From the NCBI RefSeq assembly GCF_047663525.1, contig NC_092590.1:50498501-50562500 (forward strand): a DNA stretch of 64,000 nt, written 5' to 3'. This document shows positions 48,422 through 61,102 of this stretch, one piece after another. Position 1 is the stretch's first letter; each line of letters starts with the position of its first letter. The notes beneath the pieces are model-generated. The model was not told the origin of the DNA, did no database searches, and was given only the letters and a program-made list of their open reading frames with translations. The position numbers and the translations under genes were made by a program. This stretch comes from Anas platyrhynchos. Taxonomy: Eukaryota; Chordata; Aves; Anseriformes; Anatidae.

Positions 48422-48427
48422 GTAAGT

Positions 48428-51400
48428 GGGGGATCCTGGGCGGGGGGGCTGGCTGGGACCCGGGCTGGGATGTTCCCCTCTGCTCAGCTGGGAGCCGAGG
48501 TGGAGCTGCCAGCGCTGTGGGAGCAACAGGTCTTGTGCGTGTGTGTAGGGGAACGCTGATGCCGCTGCCTGAGGTGGGGACAGGGCATGGGCTGCGAGGG
48601 GCTACTGGTGGTGCCTGCCTCAGTTGTTGCCAGGGAGGGTGATGCAGCCATCCTGACCAGTTTGTACTGGTCAGCACTGGGACGCTGGAGTACAGAGCTT
48701 GACAGTGGATATCTGACACCAACAGCTCTGTGTCTCAAAAGGGAGGTGGGGGATGCCCACACCACTCCCAGCAGGGATGGCTGGGCAGGGGGAGCATCTG
48801 TGTAGCTGCTGCTGGAAGTGTATACCTACATGTGGCAGCCACTTAACCCTTGTGCACAGCTCTGGGGCTTTATGGAGAAAAGCCTGCTCCCACTAACAGC
48901 ACCCCTGGGGAAGAAGGTCAGAAGTTAAAGCCATTTGTATAACTGGACCTGTTATTTTCCCTGACTGGCTATATATGACAGTTTTAAAGGGCTGAAAATA
49001 TTTCACAGGGCAATTGTCAGTGCTGCTAGCTCACAATTGCTGTGCTGAGTCTAGTCACTCTTGATGACAGGAATCAGGTACAATTACTTTGCTGTGAATG
49101 AAGTTGCTGCATGCCTGCTATAGTATTTTAGAGCAAGTTTTCTGGTTGTTCTACCTGCACTTGTCCATGCTGCACTGCTCTTAGTGCTACCAGTGTAACT
49201 GCATTCAGAGTGAACATCAAGTGTGCGAAAGGATACGGAAAACTCAGTCTATGGCGGGGGGAGGGAATCTTTTTTTAACTCTGCCTTTTTACAGGTACAA
49301 TTTATTCTTTTGTGAAGCAGAAGCAATTGTTATATTTCAGTTTCAGTTATCACTTCTTAGATAGAATTATTTTAAGAGGTAGAGAGGACTCTCAGTCTGT
49401 GAGCTCAAGCTAATTCCGATGGAGTCCTCAGTACAGTTGCAAAACATAATCAACAGTTTTAGAGCTCAAAGGGGGAGCTCCAATCACCTGCATGATTAAC
49501 TTGGATTAGGTATATCTGATGGTGGTTTCTTGTACCTATTTTCACTGAGGCAATTTGCTGTGTGATGTTTGAAGGAATAAATGGATTCAAAGGATTAGAG
49601 CAAGTCACTGAATGATTCAGGTGTTTAATCTATCAGTGACTATTTACAGTAACTGATAAGACGTACGTGTTGGTTTGCTAATTGAAAACCAACTGTTAGC
49701 ACTGAGAAGGTGTAGGATGACTTCAATTCTTGTCTGTTCTGCAGATTTGTAAATGAACTATGTGTTTGTTGCAGGTAGACTAATTAGACCACCTACATGA
49801 GTATTGTATTTAGATAGGTCTTTCAGCTACAGGGAAGAAAGGAATATATTCCCAATACATGTGTGCTTTCATATCTAGTTTATATCATGCAACAGCACAT
49901 CTATGCAAAAGGAGATTTAAATCAATTACAGCTCTTGTTTTTCAAAATAAGTACAGATATAATATGGGGCAGGACACCAAGATGATGTGCTATTTGCATT
50001 AGTATTGCTTTGGTTCAGACTGCTGACTGGCAGCTCACATGTTCTTGGGTGGGAATAAAGCAGGTGGAGAAGGATAAGATGCTTCATTCCACTTCTAAAA
50101 TTCCAGCTAGAAACTAATTTTATGGGAAAGTACATACGTTTAAAAAAAAAAGTGCCTTTTGCATCTTTTCAAGCTGTGTCTTACAACAAGCCATGTATGA
50201 GCTGATTTAATAAATGCGGCTAACTTCTATTGTCCAAGGGCTTTTGTTTTATAATAAACACTATCCTGTTTAGTTTTAAAAGCTTGTATCTTTGGATTCA
50301 ACACAGCACTTTAGAAAGCTGCCCCAAGCACTATTTTTGAGCTTATACCTCTTAATTTGTTTGCACAGAGTAAGGGTTTGTGACTTAACACTGCTTTTTA
50401 CGTTGTTTGCCAGAGGAAGAGGAACTTGTCAGCTGTCAGTCAGATCCTGAGGTTTTTTTACTACAATGTGTCAGCACAAAAACTCATCAGGAAAAGGCAG
50501 TATTGCACATGGACAGCTGAAAAACTTGTAGAACAAATTGCTTTTCATTTCTTAGACTACTGAACTGAGTAGTTAACCTTTTTACTGGCCAAAGGCTTCA
50601 CTTTGAGTACCATGTCATTGCATGGACCAGTGAAACTTGGCTGCAAGAGAAATCTGCCTTCAATACATCTAGGAAGCACACTGTCAACTGCAGTAAGCTG
50701 TATGCTCAGAAATAGGGAAGATTGCTCTGTGCTGGTATGTCAAGCCCCACATCATCAAACACAATGTTTTGGACACAGTTCATAATTTCATAATCAAATG
50801 TGAGGCAGAACTGGGACCTCTGTCTTTCAACTGCAACACAGTCACTCTGTTATGAGCTGGGAAATGAGGAATTTGATAGGCTGAAGGAGCAAGGAATAGG
50901 CCTCAACCAGCACATAAGATGACATAATTCAGCCTTGTGCTTACCATTCAGCCTATATCGAAGGTCTGGGGATGTTACAAGTCAGCTGCTGTGCCTGACA
51001 GTTGGCTATTTAGGAGGCACATCTCCTGACAGTAGCAACATAGTATTGCAAAAAGCCTAGAGGTGTGTATTTATCTGTTTGTATAGCTTAATTCAAAACA
51101 CTCACTGTTAGGTGTACGCAGGAGTCTCTTTCCAGTGAAAGAGCTCAGAATGGTTCAGGCTACTTTTACTGGGTTCCGTAGCCAATTTCCCGTCATGGAT
51201 GGGAAGCTGCTTAGACCTCAGGAGGACTTAAAATAGTTTTATTTTATCAAAAGCTTCTCTACCAGTGTGTTTGAGGGACTTATTTCCCTCTTCTAAGTTC
51301 AAGTAATGTCTTAACAAAAATGTGGCAAATAGAGCAAGTTGTGAGGGGAATATTCAGGTAGCACCAAGCATGTTATGTTTGACTTGCAGGAGCAGTGGAC

Positions 51401-54400
51401 AGTTCTGATCAGTTCTTCTTAGCTAAGGAGAAAAGATCAATCAGAAAGGCTTGCTACCTGTTGTCACAAGACTGTGAACACAATTGCACTTGGTTGCTAT
51501 GTGTGCACTGGTGATCACAGAGAATGTTGCTCTTGCTATATTAGTCTTTTTCTGCAGCACTTTCTGTTAAGAGCCCCAAAGACCCACTGAATTTAATGAG
51601 AATCTCATTACGTCTCTACTAAATACACGTCTCTGAGCAAAGGTAAGGAGTGTGTACACTTCTTGCTTTCTGCAGTCATGATTTGAATTGCCTTCATTCC
51701 ATTCATATAGTAAGTCCAACACCCCTCTTGGTAGTGCTAGATAACAGCTGGGGGTGGTGGGAACTCCTCTGAAGGGGTCATCTCTTGAGTGAGAGAGGTG
51801 TTTGTACTAAGCACCAGGTAAACTGCAGGAACTTGCAAAGGTCTGTTTTTAAAATCCTTGTTTTCTGTGTAACACTGCATCAAGAGGATGAGAATGCTAT
51901 CATGACATAACAGAAAACACACCAAGTGTGTGCTTTAACTTAGCCTCAATACAAACTGATAGCTTTCAATTAGTTATTGTGCATCTGTTAGGCATATTCC
52001 CTCACATATGTGCTAGGCTTCTGACTCCCTAGCTATCAAGGTAGGGCTTGGGCATAAGTCGTGTTTATCCTAAGCAAGCTATGTCCTGTACTGATTGGGT
52101 TATGTGGCTTCCCTGCAGTTTAGTTAATGAGTGCTTACCTGATTTTTTTTTTTTTTCCTCCTGTGCTGCTGACAGTAGTGGTAGTGTCATCCTTTTTTTC
52201 TCATCCTGCTGATAATGGAGAGGACTAAGGGTAAAAAGACTCCTTAGTTGAAAAGAGGCTGCAAATAAATTCAAGACTGAGACTGGAGATATGAGTGGTC
52301 TTAGGGGAACAGTTAAGAAAATGACAAAAGCCATTTCCAAGTATAAGGGAGCTAATATGTCTCAGGACTTGCTAGGCTTCTTAATAAAGTGGCTGGATAA
52401 ATGTGCCTGCATGGGGGAAATCTTTCTTTAATCTTGTTTTGGGGAACAGTTGGCTGAGGTTTTAGTTCAAATGTAAAACAGCCTGTGAGATATCAAGAGG
52501 AAACATTACAAACTCAGAACCTTAAAGGCTGACTAAGCATTAAGCAACAGAAATATTATAATGAGAAGCAATAATTAAACTTAGCTTAACTAAACTCTAC
52601 TTGTCCATCAATTCGTGTATGGTAATATACAGCCATCAGATATATGTACACAGAAAATACTTTGTGTGCCTTTGCTATCAAAGCATTAAGTAATCACATT
52701 TTACTGTGTAACCAAGAACCCTATCAGCTAACACAAAAGCCCTGTCACCATATCTGTGTTTATCCTAAGAGTCCCTGTTGTCTCCTGTGTGGCATGGCAT
52801 GCAGCTTCATGATGGATAAAAAAGCCAAACAAGTTAACTGACCAGCTTTTATCCCAGGTTTGACCTGTACTCTAACTGGGAACTTCACATCTGGAATATT
52901 TCTGGGCAAAGTGGTGGAAGTATGTTTAAAGGGTATGCACATAGGTGCCTTAGGTCACCTTATAGCAAAAGGCAGAAAATGAGCGAGGCTTTAAAGCGAG
53001 GCTTTCCTATGGCAGATTTTCAGCATTCATGTTCTTCATTTAGTGTGGCAATGAAAAAGTAATTTTATTTAAGCTGTGCAGTATTTGAATGCTAGAAACT
53101 TGAAAAAGTGAAAATTTGATGTGCTCAAGACACACAACAAACTTGCTGTGAATGCCTCACCTGATATACCATCCTTTTGATTTGCATTTAAATTTGGGTT
53201 TTTGGCAAAGGGTTTTATAATCCTTGCCTAAGTGGATGAGTAATTGGCAATTAAGTTGTTTTGTCTATTACGGCACTCCTACTGGTAGCATTGCTCTTTG
53301 TAATTAGGGCAAGAAAAAGTAAGATGAAAAACAACACTAAGGAGAAAAACAGCAAACCCAATAAATCTTTGACAAAATATTTCCTTTGGTCCCAACTCAG
53401 ATTTCCCAGATGACTGTTAGGAGAAGACAGACAGTTCAAGCCCATTCATTAGAGCTCTGCATGCAATCTCAAGCTTGATATGTCTCCCAGGAATTGTCCA
53501 CTTACGCAATGAGAAACAAATTTCTCATTTGGAAGTATATGGCAGTAAGATTCAATTAATTTTCTGTAACTTGATGGTTTTAGTCTTTTCTATCACAGCT
53601 TTTTTCTTAGCTGAAAGCCTGCCCTTTCCTTGTGACATACTCAGTATGTAATTTGAGATAAAATCATATGTATTTTGTACAAATGACCGTGAAATTAAGA
53701 TGTATGAAAAAGTTAAGGAAATGTTAACTTCCAAAGGACTCTATTTGGAATTGCATGTACAAACTCTAAGGGTATTTATGAATTAAGACTAAGGGTATTT
53801 ATGAATTAGTACAGACTAAGCGTTTCTGCTTGTAGAGGAAAATGACATCAAGTGCAATATCAAGTTAAAACATACTTTGTAACAAGTTCCAAGAAAATAA
53901 TTGTATGCTGTAATGAAATCTTTTCTTGACAAAGACACTTGTGCTTGTGGCATTTAACTGGGCAAATCTGCCTGCACTTCTGCCTGTTGCATGCTTCATG
54001 AACCTCAGGCTGGAACTTGGTCTCTGGCTGTTGAGGACTTCTTCCTTTTGAAAGAGAAGGGAAAGACAAGTCCTGCTTACAATGTATTGCAGATACATGC
54101 CCTTCACATCCAACCTTTTTGAAATGTAAGATGCTATGAAGTACTTCTGAAACCATTAATAAAATGGAAGACTGTGTTGCTATCCCTTTGTAAATACTTC
54201 TTTTTCTTTAGATGAAATAGCCCTATAACTTCCACTGTTTCCCTCTGTTGTACTTTTGAGCCCATCAATCTTTTCTGTAGCTTTCTTTCAGACTTGGTCC
54301 AAGTCTGCATTGAATTAAATTGACCAAATCTACATGCAGCAGACCAAGTGAGCCATATCTAATCAACAACACCGGAGGTATCCCGTGTGTTTAGTCACCT

Positions 54401-57400
54401 ATTGTCACGCTTATGCACTATAGAGTACTTGTTTTGCAGTGTCATGCTGCAACTGCCTGACTTTCAGCTAGTAACTTCCTACAAACCATAGATCCTTGTA
54501 CCTAGTATTGACACACAACTAGTTGTTCACTTCTTTTTTCCTTCACTGAATACTGCTCTGTAAGTTGCCCTTGTTGAACAGCTTTTTGAACTTAGTTTTT
54601 TTTCCATATGAAATGATAATGTGCAACCAAAGTGACTGGTTGGTGATTAGATCTTGTTGCTTGCTATTGCCTTGATAGGTGTCTTTCCCCCTGCTCCAAA
54701 CATCTTTTGTCATAAAGGCATCATAATGTCATCTTAATGACCACTTCCCATTCTCACATTCTTTTACCTGCCCCACTTAATTGTTACAAATAACTACTAA
54801 TAATGTCCACAATTGGCCTTCTCATGTTTTTTATAGGCAAGAACAGTTTGGACTTCTGTCAGTAACACTTCTGATCCACTGAGGTATAGGATAATCTGTG
54901 CACTAGTCTTACCTTTGTTTTCAATGTGTTTATAGAATGAGATGCTGCCTTTTTTTTTTTTTTTTTTTTGCCATCCCACAGTGTCTGCATTTTGAAAGGA
55001 CTTTCTCATTTTTCAGCAGAACAGAGATGCTCTCATCTTCCAGGAAAAAGGTCTCCAGGAAATTTCTGCAGTTAACCCATCACTAAGTGTATAGCTCTGG
55101 ACAAAGACACAACACTTCTTTTAGCACTTACCGCGGTACATTTTCTTTTTCCATGTCTGTCTTTAAGACCTTCAGTGTTTCCTTATCATTGTTTCCTCTT
55201 CTAAGCCCTCAGAGGATTCTGTGATGAGATTTCACACATGCACAAATTAGGATAACAGAAACAAATGGTTGTACACAGAGGTGAAACAGTATTGTCTGGC
55301 TCCCATGGTTGCCAGAATTCTTGTGTGGCCAATGTAAAAGTAATTACACGGGCTTCATAATTACCTTGAATTGTTATTGTTACACAGGAAAATTAATTTT
55401 CCATATTTGATGGCATAAGACTCTCCTGGTTGCACAGACTTAATCCTGCATATTTGTCTATGGACATTATAACTAGTTACCGGTCTAGCATGTTTTAAAA
55501 ACAACGCGTGGGCAGTTTTTCAATAGTTGAGGCTCTTGCTTTATTTTTTTGCACATTTTCCTCTGGCGTATTAAATAAAGTACTGAGGCTGTGCCCTTAT
55601 CAAATTACCATGTGGAAGCAAATTGCTTTTATTTATCATCATATGATATTTATGCATTACATTACTTTTTCCCTTCTCTTGGATGACTTGTGCTGCCATC
55701 TTCTGTACCTTGCTCAATTATTTATCACTGTCTGTTTAGCTTGTTAAAACACAATGCACTACCTTCATTTCTTCTTTCAGCCAATCCTATCCCCCTCAGC
55801 TTCAAAATAATAAAAATTTGTGTACTTTGCTATCTCCTGTAAGACACAGTATTTGTATGGCAAGTTCATTGTATTTGGTACAGCTTCCGTGGTACAAAGT
55901 TTCATTTGTGCGACTGTGATCAGTCTCTGTAAGACAAATAGGCACAACTCCAATTGTGCCTTGAGGTTGTTTGCAATTTCTCGTTCACCAGTTACAAACA
56001 AAAACTATTCCAGAGTTCCTTACTGAAACGATTGAAAGTGGTTGCTTTATAAACACATTGTCAAAAAGAGACCAAATCCATGAAAAGCGTCCAAAGAATA
56101 ATTAATATGTAAAGCATTCTAAAATTATGCTTTTAATATAAAAAGGGATATTTTCAGTTGTATTAATGAACAGAATTCAATTGAATTCAGTAAAATCCTG
56201 CCACTGCATAGGAATGACCCTAAAGGTTTTGCAAAGACCAAAGAACCTCAGAGAAAACAACAAAAAAAGAAGCCAAACACATCTATTTTTGTTAGATATG
56301 AATGGACAAGGGGCCTGACTTTTTCCAAACTTTTGGTTGGGATTGGATAGCTGCTGTTTGCCAAACCCAAAAGCTGTGTGTGACACCTACCAAGAGTCCT
56401 AGTCCTACCTAGTCTCGTGCTTGCTCCGTGTAGAGTAGAACTCCCATTTTCTCACACTTTTGTATTTACTATGTGAAATGGAGCAATTAGTCTACAGGAC
56501 CTTCATCTGTTGCTTTGTTTGCTCCAAACAAATACCAAGTGTCAGATTATGGCACTGTCTGCTCTGTAACTATTACACCTCCACTGTTAAACCAAACTCT
56601 TGCTTATTCTCAGCACTAGACATTGGATAACAGTGACTGAACCCAAGAACCCTTGCATTTTTAACTTGATTAATACTGTTGATGGCAGCCTTATAAATGA
56701 CTTAGAGCTACAGGCCAAATGCTGGCATTTTAGATTGCCGGTATGTGTTTGGGCCTCACCCAGAATAGCTATGCCAAGCAGAAAGGTCACTCCACTGCCT
56801 TTCCTGGTGAAGGAAGCACATATTATAACCACTGCCTCTCATCTAGACTGTCATCTCCATCATCTCCCTGGGTATGGAGAGCTTGGCCTCCTGCACTTTA
56901 CTACCCTAAGAAGCTGTCTGGGGTAGAGGAGCAAAGTGAGCAACAATAAATCTATTTCTTGTCAGGAGCCAAAAGGGAGCACAAGAGATGCTGAGCTTTA
57001 AATGGGATTTCAGTGACATAGCATCTCCTGAGATTTATAAAGCACAGCTCCAAATCTGTGACTAAATGAATGGTGTAAGCTATTGCCTAATGTTTATTTT
57101 CGAATTCTGCTCTCACTGTTCATCTTGGGCATGTTTGTATGCAACTTCATTAGTAACTGCTTTCTTAAGTGAATAATAAAATTGACATTAAAAAATCTTC
57201 TACAGTAGCTGACTCTGATCTCTGGCTAGTTAAAACATCGGGTACATTAAATATTTGAATAAAAACATTTTCATTTGTTTTGAAACTATTTTGAAACTAA
57301 AAAATAAATAAATCAAAAATACGGTCTTTCTGCATAAGAGCAGCCGAAGAGAACATGCAACTAGTATGACTAGTTTCTATATACTGATTTGTTAAAAAAT

Positions 57401-59736
57401 ATAAAGAATATATAAAAATACAGACCCACTGTAAACATTGTATTGTTACTGACTTCTAAAAAGACAGAAGATATGATAAAATTATGTTGTGTTGTTGGTT
57501 TTTTTCCCACTACTCTGTTTGTTCCAAACATGGGACATACCAGAATAAATATTTTTTTTCACTGCATTTGCTACTGGAAGTAAAGCACTTACAGAGATTT
57601 TGATGTGGCTGAATTTCATTGACAAGCAAAATATATATTTAAAAAAAAAAAAACCACACACACACACACAAAAACTGAAGTACTGTCCTGGCAAACAGAT
57701 GTGAATAAATATACCAGGGAAAAACAGGCAGACACGGAATCTTAATTAGAAAGTCTTTAAGTAAAACCCAGCAAGAAGAGTGAAGAAAAATACCTCATCC
57801 TTTTGGCAACGTTACCTAACACTCATTTTCTTTTTCTGGGGAGAGGGCTGCTCTACTAGAAATGACAGCAGAATATCACCTTCTTTTGTTACTCCTTAAA
57901 TTCTGGAAAACCACCTTCAGCGTTTGGAATCTGGGGAGGCAGCTGAAACCATAGTTGCACAAAAAAGGGCCCACTCTGAATTTTCTTTCATAAGAAAAGA
58001 GATAAAGTCAGCACTTTGCTTCCCTTATGTACAACCTCATCAGGATTTGGATCCTTGTGCCTCAATTTAAATGCCATTTATACCGAAGACTTTGGGAAGT
58101 GTTCTGAAGTTACCTGCTCCCACACATTAATTTGGTGCCTTTTGCCAGGAGTTAGTTTTGCTATTCTTTTAAGTCAGGGACAGTTCCTTCCTTCTGCCAC
58201 TTTAGGTATCTATATAAATACACCTATTTAAGAAACGTAACCCCAGAGCCCATTTTAATTAAGTGCCATCCAAAAGCCATCAGCAGATGGAAATGTGATC
58301 ATTTTCCCTGCTCCCTTCACCTAAGTTTCAAAGTCTCCATCTGGCAGATAAAATAAATGTGGAAAAATATATTCAAATGCTTTTTACAGGTTATATTACC
58401 TGGTGACAACTGTAAACATCAAGAAGCCAGTGCTGAATTTTTACGGGAGGCTGATACAATTTCTATGTCATATATATAGCATAGAAATATGGCATATATA
58501 TATGGCATATATATAATAAACATGTTAAAAATTTACCATGGTTAAGACTTGATTTAGAATTTTGGTGCGGTGTCATGTAGAGCTATAGGTTTTACAAGGC
58601 AAGAAAATAGTTAGTAGCCTACAAAGTTAAGTTCAGTGAGTTATGTTTGGAAGTTAGTAAGTTCAAGGCACACAAATTCTGTATCTGATAAAGTGATTCT
58701 TGCACCAATACCAAGTGGTCTAATGAAGAGTCTTATACCCCTTATCTTTGAACCATCCCACCAGTAAAAACATTGCTACTACAACACAAAAGATACAGAT
58801 ACTTGTGGCTTGAAACAGAGAAAATACCAATTTCAAGAGAGTTCAGACCTCAAAATAAGTGTCTCCAGGAAAAAACCTGTAGATTTTGCCAACTGCAATG
58901 TAATACTCGAATCTAATACGGTATTTTCTTTACAGAGTGAATACCAAATGTGGGAAAAGTATTACCCAGGCTTTTTAATGATTAAACCACAACATGAATA
59001 GATAATGAATTCCCTCAAATCATACAAATTCAGCAGCAGAGCTAGAAAACAAATCTTATGCTTCAGTACATTTTAAGCACAGTAGTATTCTGTGTTTCCC
59101 GACTTTTCTCCTGATCTACTTAGATTGTAAGCAGGAAAGCAAAATCAGTTGTGGCCTAGTATCAGTTGTACACATAAATATATCTCCTTGTCAGTTAAAT
59201 GGGACTGGATTTGGATACATTCAGGCAGAAAGTTGGTGCCTTCTGAAAGCTTTAATTTAATTACTGTTCTTAATGGCTCAGCAGCCTCACTGTCCCCTAA
59301 GCATTAGATTACTCAAGCTGTTGAATAAATGGATTTCTCAAGAATTCTGATTTTTTTTTTCTCCTTAAAATATACTGCTTAGGTTGTTTCTTTGTTTACT
59401 TGATGCATCACAATAGGCTTGTTTACATCCTATCTGGCTTTCTTTTTCTTTGTGAAGGGAAGGACTTCATTTATGGAGATTGCAGAAAGAAAAAAAAAAA
59501 AAAAAAACTTTAGTAGTCTCACTGTTCATTTTTATATGCCTGCATTGTAAAAATCAAACTAATAGTATCTGGGGAAGATGGGGATGCAGAACGTGGACCA
59601 TTAGAGTAAGGTGCAGAGAGATGAGTATACATACAGCTTTGCATGAATTTCAGCACACTGCATTTCCAAAGTAGTCACATTTCCTCAAATCCATTTCAAA
59701 CATACTATAACGACCTTTTCAAAAATATCTTTCTAG
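48428..59736. other. Non-coding stretch upstream of NPFFR2
   Basis: AT-rich except at its left end. It holds homopolymer runs (T at 52141-52156, T20 at 54950-54969), a 23-bp tandem duplication at 53766-53811, A12 followed by (CA)n at 57642-57672, and an ATATATGGC-type AT repeat at 58468-58515. No conserved coding segment or transposon is recognised. It may be the first intron of NPFFR2 plus promoter-distal sequence. Confidence 0.6.
53766..53811. repeat. 23-bp tandem duplication
   Basis: CTAAGGGTATTTATGAATTA plus three bases (AGA in the first unit, GTA in the second) occurs twice head to tail with a 23-bp offset. Confidence 0.8.
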
Positions 59737-61066
59737 GAACATTACAACATGAGTAAGAAAATGGACTTAAATTCTTCATTTGATTGGCCTCACCTGCTGA
59801 GTTATAATGGGACATACAAGTACCTCTACTTTGAAGGCAACGTCTCCTATGTGGACTTCTACCTTCATCAGCCTTCAGTGGCAGCTGTCTTCATCATCTC
59901 ATACCTCTTAATCTTCCTGCTTTGTATGGTTGGCAACGGAGTGGTTTGCTATATTGTTCTGCAGAGCAAACACATGCGTACAGTCACAAATCTTTTCATC
60001 TTAAACCTGGCTGTCAGTGATTTACTAGTGGGAATCTTCTGTATGCCCACCACCCTCCTGGACAACATCATTGCAGGTATGCCAGTTCACACCGTATAGC
60101 AAAAAGGGCTTGAGGGGGATTTGCCTTAATTTCTGAGTCCTCCCTGAGGAACCCAAGTGTTAAGTGCATGTGACAGTGACCAATACAAATTGGTCTTTTA
60201 CTCTGTCCCTGGCATTCAGAATCGAAGCCCCAGTGAGAAAGCTAGGGGCAAATGTGAAGGCCTCATTTTGCAGGTTGGGCTCAAGGGGTTCACTATGCAA
60301 TGTGTTTAGTGACAGAGCATGAAGCTCACCTTAAACCGAGAAATCACTAGCCCCACTTGAACACTACCATTTCTGAGTGAGCTCCATAGGCAGTTCAAGT
60401 TAGGGGGTGGAACAGGTGAGGAAGACAAACCTCTAACACACCTTCTGACTGGGGCTGTCCTTGCTGATTTCCACAACCAGGATCTTTAGCAATGGATTAT
60501 CCCACAACTAGGTTATATGTTAAGAAGACTCAGTGGATGCTATGAGCCACATGAAGAGAGCAATCAACTGTAGTGGTCAAGCCCCTTTCTTATCTTGACA
60601 TCTCATTTTAATGTGATGTTGAAAAGCAACATGTTTTGCTGCTTTTTGGGACATCAGAAACTTACCTAGGCATCTGGCAAAGCATTTTTTTACATAACTT
60701 TTGACTCACTAACTCCTACTATGTCCTGCCAAAGCAAAATAAATGTATTAGTTCTGGGGCAAAAATTTCCTTTTATGCATATAAGAAAAGTGCTGCAATG
60801 AAATGGAGGCAATTTCAATAGCCTGTTTCCTTCCAGGATGGCCATTTGGGAGCATGGTTTGCAAGATGAGTGGGATGGTCCAAGGAATCTCTGTCTCTGC
60901 CTCTGTCTTCACTCTGGTTGCAATTGCTGTAGACAGGTAAGATGATGCAGAAATGGCAAACTGTCACTTCCATCTTCCTCAGGCCACACTATCATACTGA
61001 GGTGGATTCATTAATCCATGCAACCCTGCAATAGATTAAATTGGTTTAGCTCCTAAATCTAGAAGG

Positions 61067-61102
<36 letters not shown>

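Noticed and set aside
48014..48765. Minus-strand open frames of 154 and 170 codons opposite the candidate first exon
   Set aside because: They are Pro/Arg/Ser-rich translations of GC-rich DNA with no recognisable domain or promoter, and they overlap each other in different frames.
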